Source: Desulfuromonas thiophila
GTDB taxonomy: Bacteria; Desulfobacterota; Desulfuromonadia; Desulfuromonadales; Desulfuromonadaceae
Assembly: GCF_900101955.1 (NCBI RefSeq)
Contig: NZ_FNAQ01000001.1
Location: 248,001-312,000, forward strand
DNA length: 64,000 nucleotides
Direction of reading: 5' to 3'
Part shown: positions 51,804 through 62,340 of the stretch, in pieces
Numbering within the stretch: position 1 is the stretch's first letter
How the letters are laid out: the number at the start of each line of letters is the position of its first letter
The notes under the pieces: model-generated
What the model was told of the DNA's origin: nothing
Databases searched by the model: none
Seen by the model: only the letters and a program-made list of their open reading frames with translations
Made by a program: the position numbers and the translations under genes

Positions 51804-53923
51804 ACGGAGGTGGGTTCGGAGCCCGGCGCGGCCGGCCGCAGGGGCAGTTCAACGAAGAAGGTGCTGCCTTTTTCCAGAGTGCTTTCCACCCAGATGCGGC
51901 CGCGGTGCGCCTTGACGATCTCGTCCACCAGCGCCAGCCCCAGCCCCAGCCCGCCGGGGATGCGCCGGTCACCGTCGTTGACGCGGTAGAAACGGTTGAA
52001 GATTTTTTGCTGATCCTGGGCTGGAATGCCGATGCCCTCGTCCTGAACCCAGACGAACAACGATTGGTCGCTGCCGCGGGCGCTGACGGTGATGGTGCCA
52101 CCGGCGGGTGAATACTTGACGGCGTTGGACAGAATGTTTTTGAACACCTGCTGCAGACGCTTGCCGTCGGCAACAAGGGTTGGCAGCTGCTGTGGCAGGG
52201 CGGTGACGATGCGGTGACGGTCGGACACCATGCTGAACAGGGCGACGGTTTCACGCAGCAGTTCAAGCACGTCTGTCGGTGCGAAATGGTAGGCCTGCAG
52301 AGAGGACTGCAGCCGCTGCAGGTCGAGAAAATCGTTCATCAGCTCGTTGAGCCGGTTCATCTCCTTCTGAATGATCTGCAGGTAATTGTGCTGTTGTTCC
52401 GGGCTGGTTTCGTTTTCGAGCATGAATTCGACAAAGCCGAGAATCGCTGTCAGTGGCGTGCGGATTTCGTGGCTTACGGCAGAGATCATCTCGCTTTTCA
52501 TTTTTTCCAGCTGGCGTTCCTCGGTGATGTTCTGCACCAGCTGGACCGCGCCGATCAGTTTGTCGTCGTGAATAATCGGCGTGATGTTGACGCGGAAGAA
52601 CGAGTCGGTCACCTCGTCGTGATAAACCTCTTCCGCGCCCTCGTGATGGTCGAGTACCTGCTGCAGCAGTGGTGACGGATGGCCGCTGACCGGCAGCAGG
52701 TTGCGCCGTTCCGGCCGGTGTTTCTGCACCGCGCCATAGCTGTTGCGCAGCCGGCGGGCGGCGCGGTTCTGCTTGCGGATCTGGCCCTGTGGATCGAGCA
52801 GGCTGATGGCGTCGTCGATGGATTCGAAGGTGCTGGCCCATTCCTGCTCACTGGTGAGCAACTCGGCTTCGACCTGGCGCCGTTCGCGGACCTCCTGTTC
52901 CAACTGGCTGTTGATCTGCTCCAGATCGCTGGCGTGGATCAGCACCTGGCGGGTCAGGGGGCGCAGCAGAACATAGAATAGCACGCCTCCCAGAACCGAC
53001 AGACCCAGAATGACCAGGGCCACCGGCAACAGGCGCCGCAACAGCTTGCGGTGCAGTTCGGCGTTGTCGAGCAGAATGGCGATGTGCCAGTTGCCGCCGG
53101 GCAGGCGGCTGTAGGCCAGGGTCGAAGCCGGCGCGCTTTTGAAGGCCGGAAACGCCTGAATGCCTTGATCCTCCTGCAGCTGTGGCAGGGCCAGCAGCAC
53201 GTTCTGGTACAGATCGCGCGTGACCGGGTCGTCCTGCAGCTGCCGCGTGCTCAGCAGCAGGGGAGTGTCGGCCTGCTTGCGGAACAGAAAGACCCGGCCG
53301 CTGTCGGGGCTTTCCTGCCTCTGCAGCAGGGCACGCAGCTTGTCAGGCGCGAAGAACAGCAGGTCGTAGCCCAGCACCTCCTCGTCCTGCCGCACGGCAC
53401 TGACGGCTACCAGAAAATGGCGGCCGTCGATGTTGAGGGGCTCGGAAAACAGCACGCCGTAAGGGCCGAAATCGCTTGGCGGGGCCCGGTGGGCCGGATC
53501 AATGGGCCAGTGGGCCGGCCCTAGAACGATGCCAATGCGGGCAACCTCCTTGCCGTCACGGGTCAGTCGCAGCAGGCCGCGAGCTTCGTCGAGCGGTGCC
53601 AGGGCATCGGCCAGGCGCGGAGTGCTGTGCCGGCGCAGGTCTTCCAGGTTGGTGCTGCCCGCCAGATAGCGCTGCAGTTGAAGGCGGATTTCGCTGCGGG
53701 TGCCGAACTGGATCAGCAGATCGGCCAGCCGCCGCAGATAATTGTCCACGGCCAGCTGTTTATTGGCCAGCTGCTGGGTCAGGTTGGCATGCAGTGACTG
53801 CTTGAAGATGCCGTAGAAGGCCGCCAACGCCGTGGCCGAGACCACGGCGCCAATGGCGAGGATGCTGACCATGAAAAAAATGGTCAGTCGTTTACGCAGA
53901 TAGAGGGAACGGCGTGTCAGCAT
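51800..53923 (-). CDS. Hybrid-sensor-type histidine kinase with Cache-like and PAS domains
   Basis: 707 residues. TM1 (about 13-38), a periplasmic region of about 250 residues with a double-Cache-like pattern (ending in [24 protein letters not shown]), TM2 ([23 protein letters not shown]), coiled coil, PAS ([23 protein letters not shown]), HisKA with His485 ([16 protein letters not shown]) and HATPase ([25 protein letters not shown]). It has no receiver domain. No response regulator is adjacent. Convergent with prfC. Confidence 0.9.
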
Positions 53924-54100
53924 GGAGGCGGTTTTCCAGATGCGGGGCTCAAGGGGCGATAGTCTCTAAGATAGCAGTACTGCCGGGCTTTGCAATGCAG
54001 TCCGCTGCTTTCACTCCATCGCTGCCGGCGAAGGTTGATGATTTTGCAACAGATAACAGGTTGGTGACAACCGACCGAGAAAACCTACAGGAGAATGACC

Positions 54101-55540
54101 ATGATGGATCGGGTTGAGATACGTTGTGACATGCCGTCAGCAGGCTGGCAGCTGCTGCCCCTGACCGCTGAGGACTGGTCGAGAGTCGCGACCGGGCCGG
54201 CTTTGGCGCCGCTGGCGGCGGCCGGACTGTTCCGGGCTGAGGCCGGAGAGGGTTTTGTGTTGCCGGCCCCGGAGGGTGCGGGCGGCCAGCTGCTGCTGGG
54301 GCTGGCTGGCACCTGCGCCGCTGACTGGCGCCGGCTGGGGGCTGAAGCCGCGGCATTGGAGCGCAGTCGCCGGCTGGGGGAGTGCTGGTGGGATGGCACG
54401 GCGGTTACCGATGAGGCCTTGATTGCGGCGCTGCTCGACGGTTTTCTGCTGGAGGGCTACCGGTTTGAGCGCTATCGCCAGCCGGCGGCGGCCGCCGGAG
54501 CCGTGCCGCGCCTGACCCTGGTGGTGCCGCCGGCGCGGCAGGCTGACTGCGCGGCGCTGCTGCGCCAGCGGCTGTTGGTGGCGCAGGGCGTGACGCTGGC
54601 GCGTGATCTGGTCAACGAACCGGGCAACGTCAAGACACCGCAGTATCTGGCCGAGCAGGCCTGGCAACTGGCCCGTCAGACCGCCGGTGTGCGGGCGATG
54701 GTTTACGGCCCGCAGGAGTTGCGTCGCCAGGGCTGCGGCGCCCTGCTGGCGGTTGCCCAGGGCAGCGCGCAGCCGCCGTGCCTGATCGTGCTAGAGTATC
54801 GCGGCGGCAATGCCGAGACGGCACCATTGGCGCTGGTGGGCAAGGCCGTCACCTTCGACAGCGGCGGCATTTCGCTCAAGCCCAGCGAAAACATGGAGCA
54901 GATGAAGATGGACATGGCCGGCGGCGCCGTGGCGCTGGCGACCCTGATCACGGCAGCGCGGTTGCAGCTGCCGGTCAACCTGGTGGCGGTGATTCCAGCG
55001 GTCGAGAACATGCCGTCGGGCAGCGCCCAGCGACCGGGTGACATTGTCCGGTCGCTGTCCGGTCAGACCATCGAGGTGGTCAATACCGACGCCGAGGGCC
55101 GGCTGATCCTGGCCGATGCCCTGACCTTCGCCAGTCGCCTGCAGCCACGGGCGATCATCGACATCGCCACCCTGACCGGCGCCTGCATCATCGCTTTGGG
55201 GCATCAGGCCGCCGCTCTGCTCGGCCGAGACGAGACCCTGCTCGCGGCCCTGCGCCAGGCCGGCGAGCGCAGTGGCGAACGGCTGTGGCCATTGCCGCTG
55301 CTGGCGGAATACAACGAGCAGATCAAAAGCACGGTGGCCGACCTGAAAAATAGCGGCGGCCGACCGGCTGGCACCATCACGGCGGCGGCCTTTCTCGGCC
55401 ATTTTGCCGCAACGCCGGCCTGGGCCCATCTGGACATCGCCGGGACGGCCTGGGAGGAAAAGGGCCGGCCGGGGCAGCCTGTCGGCGCGACGGGTTTTGG
55501 CGTGCGCCTGCTGCTCGACTATCTGCAGCAGGGCTGCTGA
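54101..55540 (+). CDS. pepA: Leucyl aminopeptidase (M17, PepA)
   Basis: About 479 residues. The two-zinc catalytic domain is intact: LVGKAVTFDSGGISLKPSENMEQMKMDMAGGA, NTDAEGRLILADAL and the final IATLTGACIIALGHQAA. N-terminal macro-like domain is more divergent. AGGAG at 54089-54093 fits ATG 54101 or 54104 better than 54095. Role: peptide turnover; some PepA proteins also act as DNA-binding repressors or in Xer recombination. Confidence 0.95.
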   Translation: MMDRVEIRCDMPSAGWQLLPLTAEDWSRVATGPALAPLAAAGLFRAEAGEGFVLPAPEGAGGQLLLGLAGTCAADWRRLGAEAAALERSRRLGECWWDGTAVTDEALIAALLDGFLLEGYRFERYRQPAAAAGAVPRLTLVVPPARQADCAALLRQRLLVAQGVTLARDLVNEPGNVKTPQYLAEQAWQLARQTAGVRAMVYGPQELRRQGCGALLAVAQGSAQPPCLIVLEYRGGNAETAPLALVGKAVTFDSGGISLKPSENMEQMKMDMAGGAVALATLITAARLQLPVNLVAVIPAVENMPSGSAQRPGDIVRSLSGQTIEVVNTDAEGRLILADALTFASRLQPRAIIDIATLTGACIIALGHQAAALLGRDETLLAALRQAGERSGERLWPLPLLAEYNEQIKSTVADLKNSGGRPAGTITAAAFLGHFAATPAWAHLDIAGTAWEEKGRPGQPVGATGFGVRLLLDYLQQGC

Positions 55541-55565
55541 AGCCTGTCCGGTTTGCGGCAGGACC

Positions 55566-56063
55566 TTATTTGCGCTTGAACACGTCGGTGCGCGGGTTCG
55601 ACACCCGGTCGAGGAACAGTAGACCGTCGAGGTGGTCGAGTTCATGCTGGATGGCCACGGCCTCGAAACCTTTACAGCGAATGACCTGATCGCGGCCTTC
55701 ACCATCAAGGAACTGGACGACAATCTCCTTGGCTCGTTCGACGTTGCCGGTGTAGTCAGGCACGCTCATGCAGCCTTCGCGCATGGTCTTGCTGCCACTG
55801 CGTTCGAGGATTTCCGGATTGATCAGCACCAGCTGGCCATGGTTGTGCTTCTGGCCCAGCTTGCTGTGTGACACATCGACCACCGCCACGCGCAGGTCGG
55901 CGCCGATCTGCGGTGCGGCGATGCCGACCGAGTGGCCGGCGGCGTACATGGTGTCGAGCAGGTCGGTGACCAATGCACGGGTGGTGGCGCTGGCGGGATC
56001 AGCCACATGGCAGCGCTGCTTGAGCCGTTCATCGGGGTAAACCAGAACTTCGCGGACGGCCAT
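55566..56063 (-). CDS. def: Peptide deformylase
   Basis: 165 residues. Removes the formyl group from nascent N-termini. Motif I is GIAAPQIG (the first Gly of GxGxAAxQ is replaced by Ser: SVGIAAPQ), motif II EGCMSVP (Cys97), motif III QHELDHLDG (His139, His143) for the metal. No fmt is adjacent. It starts two bases after the ACT-protein stop, so the pair is co-transcribed. Confidence 0.95.
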   Translation of the reverse strand: MAVREVLVYPDERLKQRCHVADPASATTRALVTDLLDTMYAAGHSVGIAAPQIGADLRVAVVDVSHSKLGQKHNHGQLVLINPEILERSGSKTMREGCMSVPDYTGNVERAKEIVVQFLDGEGRDQVIRCKGFEAVAIQHELDHLDGLLFLDRVSNPRTDVFKRK

Positions 56064-56065
56064 GC

Positions 56066-56614
56066 CTACAGCTCCACCGGGGTGATGTTGCGCACCGAGA
56101 TGTCGACCTGCAGCTCGCGCCGCAGCGGTTCAAGCCGTTCGCGCAGGGTTTCGATGGTCAGGTTTTCCGGCAACACCGATTCGCACATCATCACATAAAC
56201 CGGCCGTTGGGCGCTGCCGACCAGTTTGGTGTTGAGGTCGACAATGTTCACGGCCAGATCACTGAGCAGCTGGGCCACACGGTAGACGATGCCGGCCTTG
56301 TCGCTGCCGTAGACCGAGATCATGCACAGCTCGCCCGGTAGCTCCGGTCGGGTTTCGCCACCGGGGCGGAGGGTGCGGACGAAGACCGACAGGCCCTGCT
56401 GTTCCAGGGCGCTGAAGGCCTGCAGCAGCACTTCGCGCTCGCGCAGCTGTGGGTGGGAGACGATCAGGATCATGGCGAACTGGCCACCGAGGATGGTGCT
56501 GCTGGAATCGGCGACGTTGCAGCCCAGCTCGTAGAGGACGCGGGCGGTGTCGGCGACAATGCCGGGCCGGTCGCGGCCAATGATGGTGACGGCGAAAAAC
56601 GTGGTGTCGATCAT
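56066..56614 (-). CDS. ACT-domain protein (GcvR-like)
   Basis: 182 residues with two ACT domains: FFAVTIIGRDRPGIVADTARVLYELGCNVADSSSTILGGQFAMILIV and CMISVYGSDKAGIVYRVAQLLSDLAVNIVDLNTKLVGS. This is the GcvR-type layout without a catalytic domain. Such proteins bind amino acids or act as regulators of glycine metabolism. Here it is coupled to def, an unusual association; its ligand is unknown. Confidence 0.85.
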   Translation of the reverse strand: MIDTTFFAVTIIGRDRPGIVADTARVLYELGCNVADSSSTILGGQFAMILIVSHPQLREREVLLQAFSALEQQGLSVFVRTLRPGGETRPELPGELCMISVYGSDKAGIVYRVAQLLSDLAVNIVDLNTKLVGSAQRPVYVMMCESVLPENLTIETLRERLEPLRRELQVDISVRNITPVEL

Positions 56615-56730
56615 GACGGGCTCTCCTTGGCAACGGGCGCGCGACAGGCGCGGTAAAAGACAGAACTATAGCATGTCTGCCGGCTGCGGGCGTATTTTTC
56701 CCGTGCGAGGCGGCAGGCTGGAAAGGAAGC

Positions 56731-57780
56731 ATGGAACCCTGGCAACAGCTCAATCGTCGCGCCTGTCGTGATCTGGCGACCCTGGCGCAGTATCTGCCGT
56801 TGGATACGGCGCCGCTGGCGGCGGTGGTGGAGCGCTATCCGCTGCGCCTGAGCGCGCCGCTGCTGGCACGGCTTGCCACTGCCGGCAACCCCCTGACGGC
56901 ACAGTTCGTGCCGCAGCTGGCCGAGCTCGACGCCGCCGGTCAACCCGATGATCCTCTGGCGGAGGAGTCGCTGGCGGCGGTGCCGCAGCTGGTGCACCGC
57001 TATGCCAACCGGGCCTTGTTGCTGGTGGCCGACAGCTGTTTCGCCTACTGTCGCTTCTGCACCCGCAAACGGCGGGTCGGACGCACGCGCGGTATCTCCT
57101 TTGGTGAAATCGAGCGCGCTCTTGATCATATCGCCGCCACGCCGGCCATTCGTGAAGTGATTCTCTCCGGAGGTGATCCGCTGGTGATGAGCGATGCGCT
57201 GCTGGGCCAGATTCTGCAGCGCCTGGCGGCCATGCCGCAGGTGCGGCTGGTGCGTATCGGCAGCCGCGCGCCGCTGACGCTGCCTGAGCGCATCACCCCG
57301 CGGCTGTGCAATTTGCTGGCGCGCCACAACGAACGCCAGCCGCTCTATCTGTTGACCCATTTCAATCATCCGGCGGAACTGACCGCCGGGCCCCGTCAGG
57401 CCTGCGCCGATTTGCGTGCTGCCGGGTTGTCGCTGCTCAACCAGACCGTTCTGCTGCGTGGCATCAACGACGAGGTTGCCACCCTGGCCGAGCTTTGTTA
57501 CCAGCTAACCTGCTGGCATGTGCGGCCCTATTACCTGCACCAGATGGATCTGACGGCCGGCACGGCGCACTTCCGCACCTCTCTGGCGCGGGGTATCGCC
57601 CTGATCGAGGCGTTGCGGCGCGAACTGCCGGGGCTGGCCCTGCCGCGCTTTGTGGTCGATCTGCCCGGCGGTCTGGGCAAGATGCCGCTGGAACCCGATG
57701 CCCTGGTGTCCCCTGGCCCGGCGGCGCTGCTGCGCAGTCCGACGGGGGCGTTGGTGCCTTATCCGGACCTGGTGGACTAA
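56731..57780 (+). CDS. epmB: EF-P beta-lysylation protein (lysine 2,3-aminomutase-like radical SAM enzyme)
   Basis: 349 residues. Radical-SAM cysteines Cys103, Cys107, Cys110 (DSCFAYCRFCTRKRR), EVILSGGDPLV, RIGSRAPLTLPERI, the THFNHPAEL motif, LLRGINDEV, LHQMDLTAGTAHFRTS, and the C-terminal DLPGGLGKMPL with the PLP-binding lysine. Full lysine 2,3-aminomutases are longer; this length fits EpmB, which turns alpha-lysine to beta-lysine for EF-P. epmA and efp are about 4 kb downstream on the other strand, which supports the assignment. The start is divergent from the ACT/def pair. Confidence 0.9.
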   Translation: MEPWQQLNRRACRDLATLAQYLPLDTAPLAAVVERYPLRLSAPLLARLATAGNPLTAQFVPQLAELDAAGQPDDPLAEESLAAVPQLVHRYANRALLLVADSCFAYCRFCTRKRRVGRTRGISFGEIERALDHIAATPAIREVILSGGDPLVMSDALLGQILQRLAAMPQVRLVRIGSRAPLTLPERITPRLCNLLARHNERQPLYLLTHFNHPAELTAGPRQACADLRAAGLSLLNQTVLLRGINDEVATLAELCYQLTCWHVRPYYLHQMDLTAGTAHFRTSLARGIALIEALRRELPGLALPRFVVDLPGGLGKMPLEPDALVSPGPAALLRSPTGALVPYPDLVD

Positions 57781-57790
57781 CAGGATGTTA

Positions 57791-57814
57791 AAAAAGTCCC
57801 ATCCGGGGCTTTTT
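57791..57814 (+). terminator. Terminator-like hairpin after epmB
   Basis: AAAAAGTCCC pairs with GGGGCTTTTT (one G-U) over a 4-nt loop. It lies immediately before copy 2 of the dispersed repeat. Confidence 0.7.
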
Positions 57815-57919
57815 CAACGACGCAAGCCGAAAATGCGATTTCCGTCTTGCTCACAAAATCAATCATTGCGGAGCAATGATTGATTTTGGTCGCCCGCCCG
57901 TGGGCTCTACAGGCTGTTT
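57815..57919 (+). repeat. Dispersed ~105-bp repeat, copy 2
   Basis: Second copy of the element at 36386-36491. Its core is a perfect 15-bp inverted repeat (AAAATCAATCATTGC and GCAATGATTGATTTT around GGA), of which only the outer eight bases are kept in copy 1. Arms outside the core are conserved. It occupies the gap between epmB and the chemoreceptor gene. Confidence 0.8.
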
Positions 57920-58002
57920 TTTGGTTGCGGTGCCGGTTTGCCGGGGTAGACTGTCGCTTGTCTGTGTAAAATGTTATGGCGTCTTTTTAAGAAGGAGATT
58001 TT

Positions 58003-60225
58003 ATGCGGCTCAGAGCTAAACTGACCCTGGCTATCGGCCTGATTCTGGTGCTGACGGCCCTGTCCATTGTGGCGGTGGCGCTGTACCAGAACCGCCAGGT
58101 GAAAACGACCATCGATGGCCAGGTCAACCAGCTCATCACCGATCAGGCCGGCCAGGCGGCCCAGGCGGTCTATCGCATGTGCGAAGCCATGCGCGAATCC
58201 GTCGAGCAGACGGTGGTCAACCATCTGCGGGTGGCCGAGCGGCTGGTGGGGGATGCCGGCGGAGTCCATCTGGTGGCCACGCCGGTGCGCTGGAAGGCTG
58301 TCAACCAGTTCAGCCAGCAGGCGCAGGAGATCGAGTTGCCGCAGCTGTGGCTGGGCGACCAGTGGCTGGGGCAGAACAGCTCCTTCGAGCAGCCGACGCC
58401 ACTGGTTGATGAGGTGGCGGCGCTGGTGGATGGCACCTGCACCCTGTTCCAGCGCATGAACGCCGCCGGCGACATGCTGCGGGTGGCCACCAATGTCAAA
58501 AAACTCGATGGCCAGCGTGCCATTGGCACCTTCATCCCCCACACCAACCCGGACGGCAGCCGCAACAAGGTGATTGAAACCGTTTTGCGTGGTGAAACCT
58601 TCAAGGGCCGTGCCTTTGTCGTCAACGCCTGGTACGTCACGGCCTATCAGCCCCTGTGGGACGCCGATCACAAGGAAGTGATCGGCATCCTCTACTACGG
58701 CGAAAAACAGGAGAACGTCACCAGTCTGCGCCGCGGCATCCTCAAGACCCGTATCGGTAACAGCGGTTATGTCTATGTGCTGGGCGGCCAGGGCGACCAG
58801 CGCGGTCACTACATTGTTTCGCCCGGCGGTGCCAATGATGGCAAGGATCTGTGGCCGGCCAAGGACAGCGACGGCCGCCTGTTCATTCAGGCCATTGTCG
58901 AGAAGGCCCTGGCGCTGCCCGCGGTTGGCGCGGACGGCCAGGTCCCGCTGGCCTTCGAGCGCTATCCGTGGCAGAACGCCGGTGAAAGCGCGCCGCGCAT
59001 GAAGGGTGCCGCCATTAGTTATTTCGCGCCCTGGGACTGGGTCATCGTTGGCAGCTATTACGAAGACGATTTTGTCAACTTCTTCACCCAGGTGGAGGGC
59101 GCCCTGGCCGGGCTGATCCGCTGGATCGGCATCATTGCCCTGCTGGCCACCCTGGTTGCTCTGCTACTGGGCTATCTGCTGGCCAGCCGCTTCTGCACCC
59201 CCATCCAGCAGAGCATCGCCATGCTGGCAGCGCTGGAAGCCGGCAATCTCGACGAACGTCTGTGCCTTGAGCGCCGCGATGAACTGGGAGAGCTGGCCCG
59301 TGCCCTCAACTGTTTCGCCGACAACCTGCGCGACGAGGTGCTGCAGGCCTTTGAAAAGCTGGCGGCCGGCGATCTGACCTTCGACGCCAGCGGGTTGATC
59401 CGCCAGCCTCTGGCCCAGGCCAACAGTGCCCTCGACGCGGTCATCCAGCGCATTTGGGCTGCCAGCGAGCAGATTGCCGCCAGCAGCGAGCAGATTGCCG
59501 ATTCGAGCCAGTCACTGTCGCAGGGCGCCACCGAGTCGGCCAGTTCTGTCGAGCAGATCAGCGCCTCCATGACCCAGCTGGCGGCGCAGACGCGCCACAA
59601 CGCTGACCATGCCGAGCAGGCCAACCATCTCAGCCAGCAGGCCCGTCAGGCCGCCGGCAGTGGCAACCAGCAGATGCAACGCATGATGGCGGCCATGACT
59701 GACATCAGTCAGACCAGCCAGAACATCTCGCGTATCATCAAGGTCATCGATGAGATTGCCTTCCAGACCAACCTGCTGGCGCTCAACGCAGCCGTCGAGG
59801 CCGCCCGCGCCGGTCAGCACGGCAAAGGCTTTGCCGTGGTGGCCGAGGAGGTGCGCAATCTGGCGGCGCGCAGTGCCAAGGCGGCACAGGAAACGGCCGA
59901 ACTGATCGAGGGCGCCGTGCGCCAGACTGTCGCCGGCAGCACCATCGCCGGCGAAACCCAGACCGCGCTGGAGACCATTGGCCAGGGCATCGGCCAGGTT
60001 GCCGATCTGGTGGCGGAAATCGCCAGCGCCAGCCGTGAACAGGCGCAGGGCATCTCCCAGATCACCGAAGGCATCAATCAGATTGACCGGGTGACGCAGC
60101 AAAACACCGCCCAGGCCGAGGAAAGCGCCGCCGCCAGCGAGGAGCTCAACAGCCAGGCCCAGCAACTGCGCGGGCTGGTGCAGGGCTTCCGCCTGCGGCG
60201 GTCGGAGCGGAACCTGTTGCCGTAG
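58003..60225 (+). CDS. Methyl-accepting chemotaxis protein with Cache-type sensor
   Basis: 740 residues. TM1 ([21 protein letters not shown]), a large periplasmic region to about 365 with Cache_3/Cache_2 features ([65 protein letters not shown]), TM2 ([21 protein letters not shown]), HAMP, and the signalling tip [21 protein letters not shown]. It shares near-identical signalling-domain DNA with the receptor at 47884-50010 in opposite orientation. Strong AAGGAG lies upstream of ATG 58003. Cache_3/Cache_2 sensors often bind carboxylates. Confidence 0.92.
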   Translation: MRLRAKLTLAIGLILVLTALSIVAVALYQNRQVKTTIDGQVNQLITDQAGQAAQAVYRMCEAMRESVEQTVVNHLRVAERLVGDAGGVHLVATPVRWKAVNQFSQQAQEIELPQLWLGDQWLGQNSSFEQPTPLVDEVAALVDGTCTLFQRMNAAGDMLRVATNVKKLDGQRAIGTFIPHTNPDGSRNKVIETVLRGETFKGRAFVVNAWYVTAYQPLWDADHKEVIGILYYGEKQENVTSLRRGILKTRIGNSGYVYVLGGQGDQRGHYIVSPGGANDGKDLWPAKDSDGRLFIQAIVEKALALPAVGADGQVPLAFERYPWQNAGESAPRMKGAAISYFAPWDWVIVGSYYEDDFVNFFTQVEGALAGLIRWIGIIALLATLVALLLGYLLASRFCTPIQQSIAMLAALEAGNLDERLCLERRDELGELARALNCFADNLRDEVLQAFEKLAAGDLTFDASGLIRQPLAQANSALDAVIQRIWAASEQIAASSEQIADSSQSLSQGATESASSVEQISASMTQLAAQTRHNADHAEQANHLSQQARQAAGSGNQQMQRMMAAMTDISQTSQNISRIIKVIDEIAFQTNLLALNAAVEAARAGQHGKGFAVVAEEVRNLAARSAKAAQETAELIEGAVRQTVAGSTIAGETQTALETIGQGIGQVADLVAEIASASREQAQGISQITEGINQIDRVTQQNTAQAEESAAASEELNSQAQQLRGLVQGFRLRRSERNLLP

Positions 60226-60248
60226 CGGCGCTGCGGCAGCTCAACATG

Positions 60249-60286
60249 AAAAAGCCCGGCGGGGGAGGCGTCCCGCCGGGCTTTTT
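60249..60286 (+). terminator. Terminator after the Cache chemoreceptor
   Basis: A 15-bp perfect stem AAAAAGCCCGGCGGG/CCCGCCGGGCTTTTT with an 8-nt loop; T-run follows. Confidence 0.92.
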
Positions 60287-60643
60287 CGTTGAAGCAACAC
60301 AACAAAGGGAAGGAAGAAAGGAGTCTTCCGGCGACTGCCACGGCGCCGGTCGATGGTGAGAGTCTAGCCAAAGCCACCCTTCCACAACAGCGTCAGGCGC
60401 GCAAAAATTCGCAGAGGTTTGAGCGGCCCACACCTGTGCATTGGCGCAGGTCAGCACTGTTGCGGTTCGTGCGTACTGCCGATAGCTATAAATTTCAACA
60501 ATTGCACAGTTGATGTGATGATGCTAACGTTAGTTGGTCGTGCGCCGATGGGTTGTTTAATCTGGATGACAACGATATCAGTTCTAGGTCGCAGTATGTA
60601 GAATCCATTTTTGTCGATAAATATTTTTCAATAGGGGATACTT
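60287..60643. other. Non-coding stretch before the AT-rich gene
   Basis: About 360 bases without a supported gene. Base composition turns AT-rich from about 60480. It contains a perfect 10-bp palindrome CTAACGTTAG at 60524-60533. No repeat-element copy or tRNA fold was seen. Confidence 0.4.
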
Positions 60644-61228
60644 TTGATTGAAATGGTTGATTTTATAGAAGCTTATTGGGCTGGACCCTATGCGTGGCCA
60701 GGATTCGAGACAGATGTCGGGTTGTCTGCGATTCCGAAACATCCTGGGATCTACCTGTTGACTGCCGAATATAGGGATGGCTACATCATCTATGCTGCTG
60801 GAATCACCCGACGCCCCTTCCCAACTCGGTTCCGTGAGCATACCCGGAAATATTTGGCAGGAGATTACACGATTTTAGAGATGTCTGCTATGAGTAGCGG
60901 TATACGGAAAGAGATATGGCATGGATGGGGCTGGACGCCAGAAAAGCGCAGGGATTACGAGGAGCGTCGCAGTGATCTGGTGGTTTCCGCTCGTCGTCAA
61001 CTTGCTGCTTTTCGAGTTTTTGTGGCCGATGTTGGAACGGTTCCGCGATTACTGGAGAGGCTTGAGGCGGCAATCATGAATACATTATATAAGGAGATGC
61101 CGCCTTATTGTGAAATTCCGGACAGGGGGATGATGCTTGCGCCTCGATGGGAGACAGAGAAGGTCATAACTGTTCGGTTTCAAAGCCATGTCAAATTTTT
61201 TGGGCTACCAGTTGAGATTGAGATATGA
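60644..61228 (+). CDS. GIY-YIG-like protein of unknown function, AT-rich island
   Basis: 194 residues from TTG 60644 (AGGGGA five bases upstream) or ATG 60653. The segment PGIYLLTAEYRDGYIIYAAGITRRPFPTRFREHTRKYL (residues 34-71) resembles the start of the GIY-YIG nuclease fold: GIY at 35-37, a second YIIY strand, then Arg and His downstream, and a Glu-bearing helix LERLEAAIMNTLYKEMPP near 145. The GC content and codon use are much lower than in neighbouring genes, so it looks recently acquired. No partner genes are present. Nuclease activity is only inferred. Confidence 0.6.
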   Translation: MIEMVDFIEAYWAGPYAWPGFETDVGLSAIPKHPGIYLLTAEYRDGYIIYAAGITRRPFPTRFREHTRKYLAGDYTILEMSAMSSGIRKEIWHGWGWTPEKRRDYEERRSDLVVSARRQLAAFRVFVADVGTVPRLLERLEAAIMNTLYKEMPPYCEIPDRGMMLAPRWETEKVITVRFQSHVKFFGLPVEIEI

Positions 61229-61423
61229 CGTTGCATGAGGCGCTATCCTAAAGGATACCGCTATGCCCTGCGTAGCTGATGGGTGCGGTTGTTTGGAGCT
61301 ATAAAATCGGCAAGTGAATAACCATATTCTAATTCTTTAGATAATAAGCCTTCGGCGACAAAACAGATAAACATCGTTGCTGAAAAAGCGGCATGTGCGG
61401 CTAAGTAGCCGAAATAAGTCTGG
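61229..61423. other. AT-rich gap after the GIY-YIG-like gene
   Basis: Low-GC sequence with a small palindrome TATCCTAAAGGATA around 61250. No gene, tRNA or clear insertion-sequence end was found; it appears to be the right flank of the acquired segment. Confidence 0.4.
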
Positions 61424-62338
61424 TTACAGCTCTTCCGGCGTGAAGGCGACGACCTCGGCGATGTCGCTGGCGTCGGTCAGCAGCATTACCAGCCGGTCGA
61501 GGCCGAGGGCGATGCCGGCGGCGGTGGGCAGGGCGGCGAGATCGGCAAGAAAGGGTTCCGGCAGGGGGCAGGCGGGTTTACCTGCGGCGCGGCGCTGCTG
61601 TTCCTCGGCTTCGAAGCGCTGGCGCTGCTCGACCGGGTCGGTCAGTTCGCTGAAGCCGTTGGCCAGTTCCATGCCGGCGAGGTAGAGCTCGAAGCGCTCG
61701 GCCAGGGCGGGTTTGTCGGGTCGCCGCCGCGCCAGCGCCGCCATGCTGGCGGGGTAGTCGTACAGCAGGCAGGGCCGGTCGAGGCCTAATTGCGGCTCCA
61801 CCTGGTCGCTGTAGCATTCGTCAAAGCGGTCGTGTGCCAGGGCCTGCTGCAAAGAGCGGTCGGCATGGCGCTCAAAGGCGGTGGCCAGGCTCAGGCGCTC
61901 AAAGGGCTGATCCAGCCGGATGCTGTGCCCCTGCCAGTGCAGTATTCCGCCGGGTACCAGTTGGCGCAACAGGGCTTCGCAGTCGGTCATCAGCTGGTGG
62001 TAGTCGGCATCGCGCCGGTACCATTCGAGCAGGCTGAATTCGGGCAGATGGCGGCGGCCGCGTTCGCCGCTGCGCCAGCATTGGCAGAGCTGAAACAGGC
62101 GCGGATAACCGGCCGCCAGCAGGCGCTTCATGCACAGTTCGGGTGAGGTCTGCAGGTAGTGGCCGGCACTGGCGACGGCATCGATGTGCAGTTCCGGCGC
62201 GTTGACCGGAATGCGTTGCGGTGTTTGCACCTCAAGAAAGTCGCCGGTGATGAAAAACGCCCGGATCTGCTGGAGAATCCGGGCGCGTTGGTGCAGCCGG
62301 CCCTGACGCCTGGCCAGGCGGGTGAGGGAGGCGGTCAC
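61424..62338 (-). CDS. epmA: EF-P--(R)-beta-lysine ligase (PoxA/GenX)
   Basis: About 305 residues; a class II aminoacyl-tRNA synthetase core without anticodon domain. Seen: motif 1-2 region (FFITGDFLEVQTPQRIPVNAPELHIDAV, LQTSPELCMKRLLAAGYPRLFQLCQCWRSGERGRRHLPEFSLLEWYR) and motif 3 (GIALGLDRLVMLLT). EpmA ligates beta-lysine to the EF-P lysine. GTG 62338 has AAGGAG five bases upstream; GTG 62344 overlaps the efp stop. Directly downstream of efp, in one operon. Confidence 0.93.
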   Translation of the reverse strand: MTASLTRLARRQGRLHQRARILQQIRAFFITGDFLEVQTPQRIPVNAPELHIDAVASAGHYLQTSPELCMKRLLAAGYPRLFQLCQCWRSGERGRRHLPEFSLLEWYRRDADYHQLMTDCEALLRQLVPGGILHWQGHSIRLDQPFERLSLATAFERHADRSLQQALAHDRFDECYSDQVEPQLGLDRPCLLYDYPASMAALARRRPDKPALAERFELYLAGMELANGFSELTDPVEQRQRFEAEEQQRRAAGKPACPLPEPFLADLAALPTAAGIALGLDRLVMLLTDASDIAEVVAFTPEEL

Positions 62339-62340
62339 GC

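Noticed and set aside
60400-61423. AT-rich segment as an insertion sequence
   Set aside because: No transposase, terminal inverted repeats or target duplication was found.
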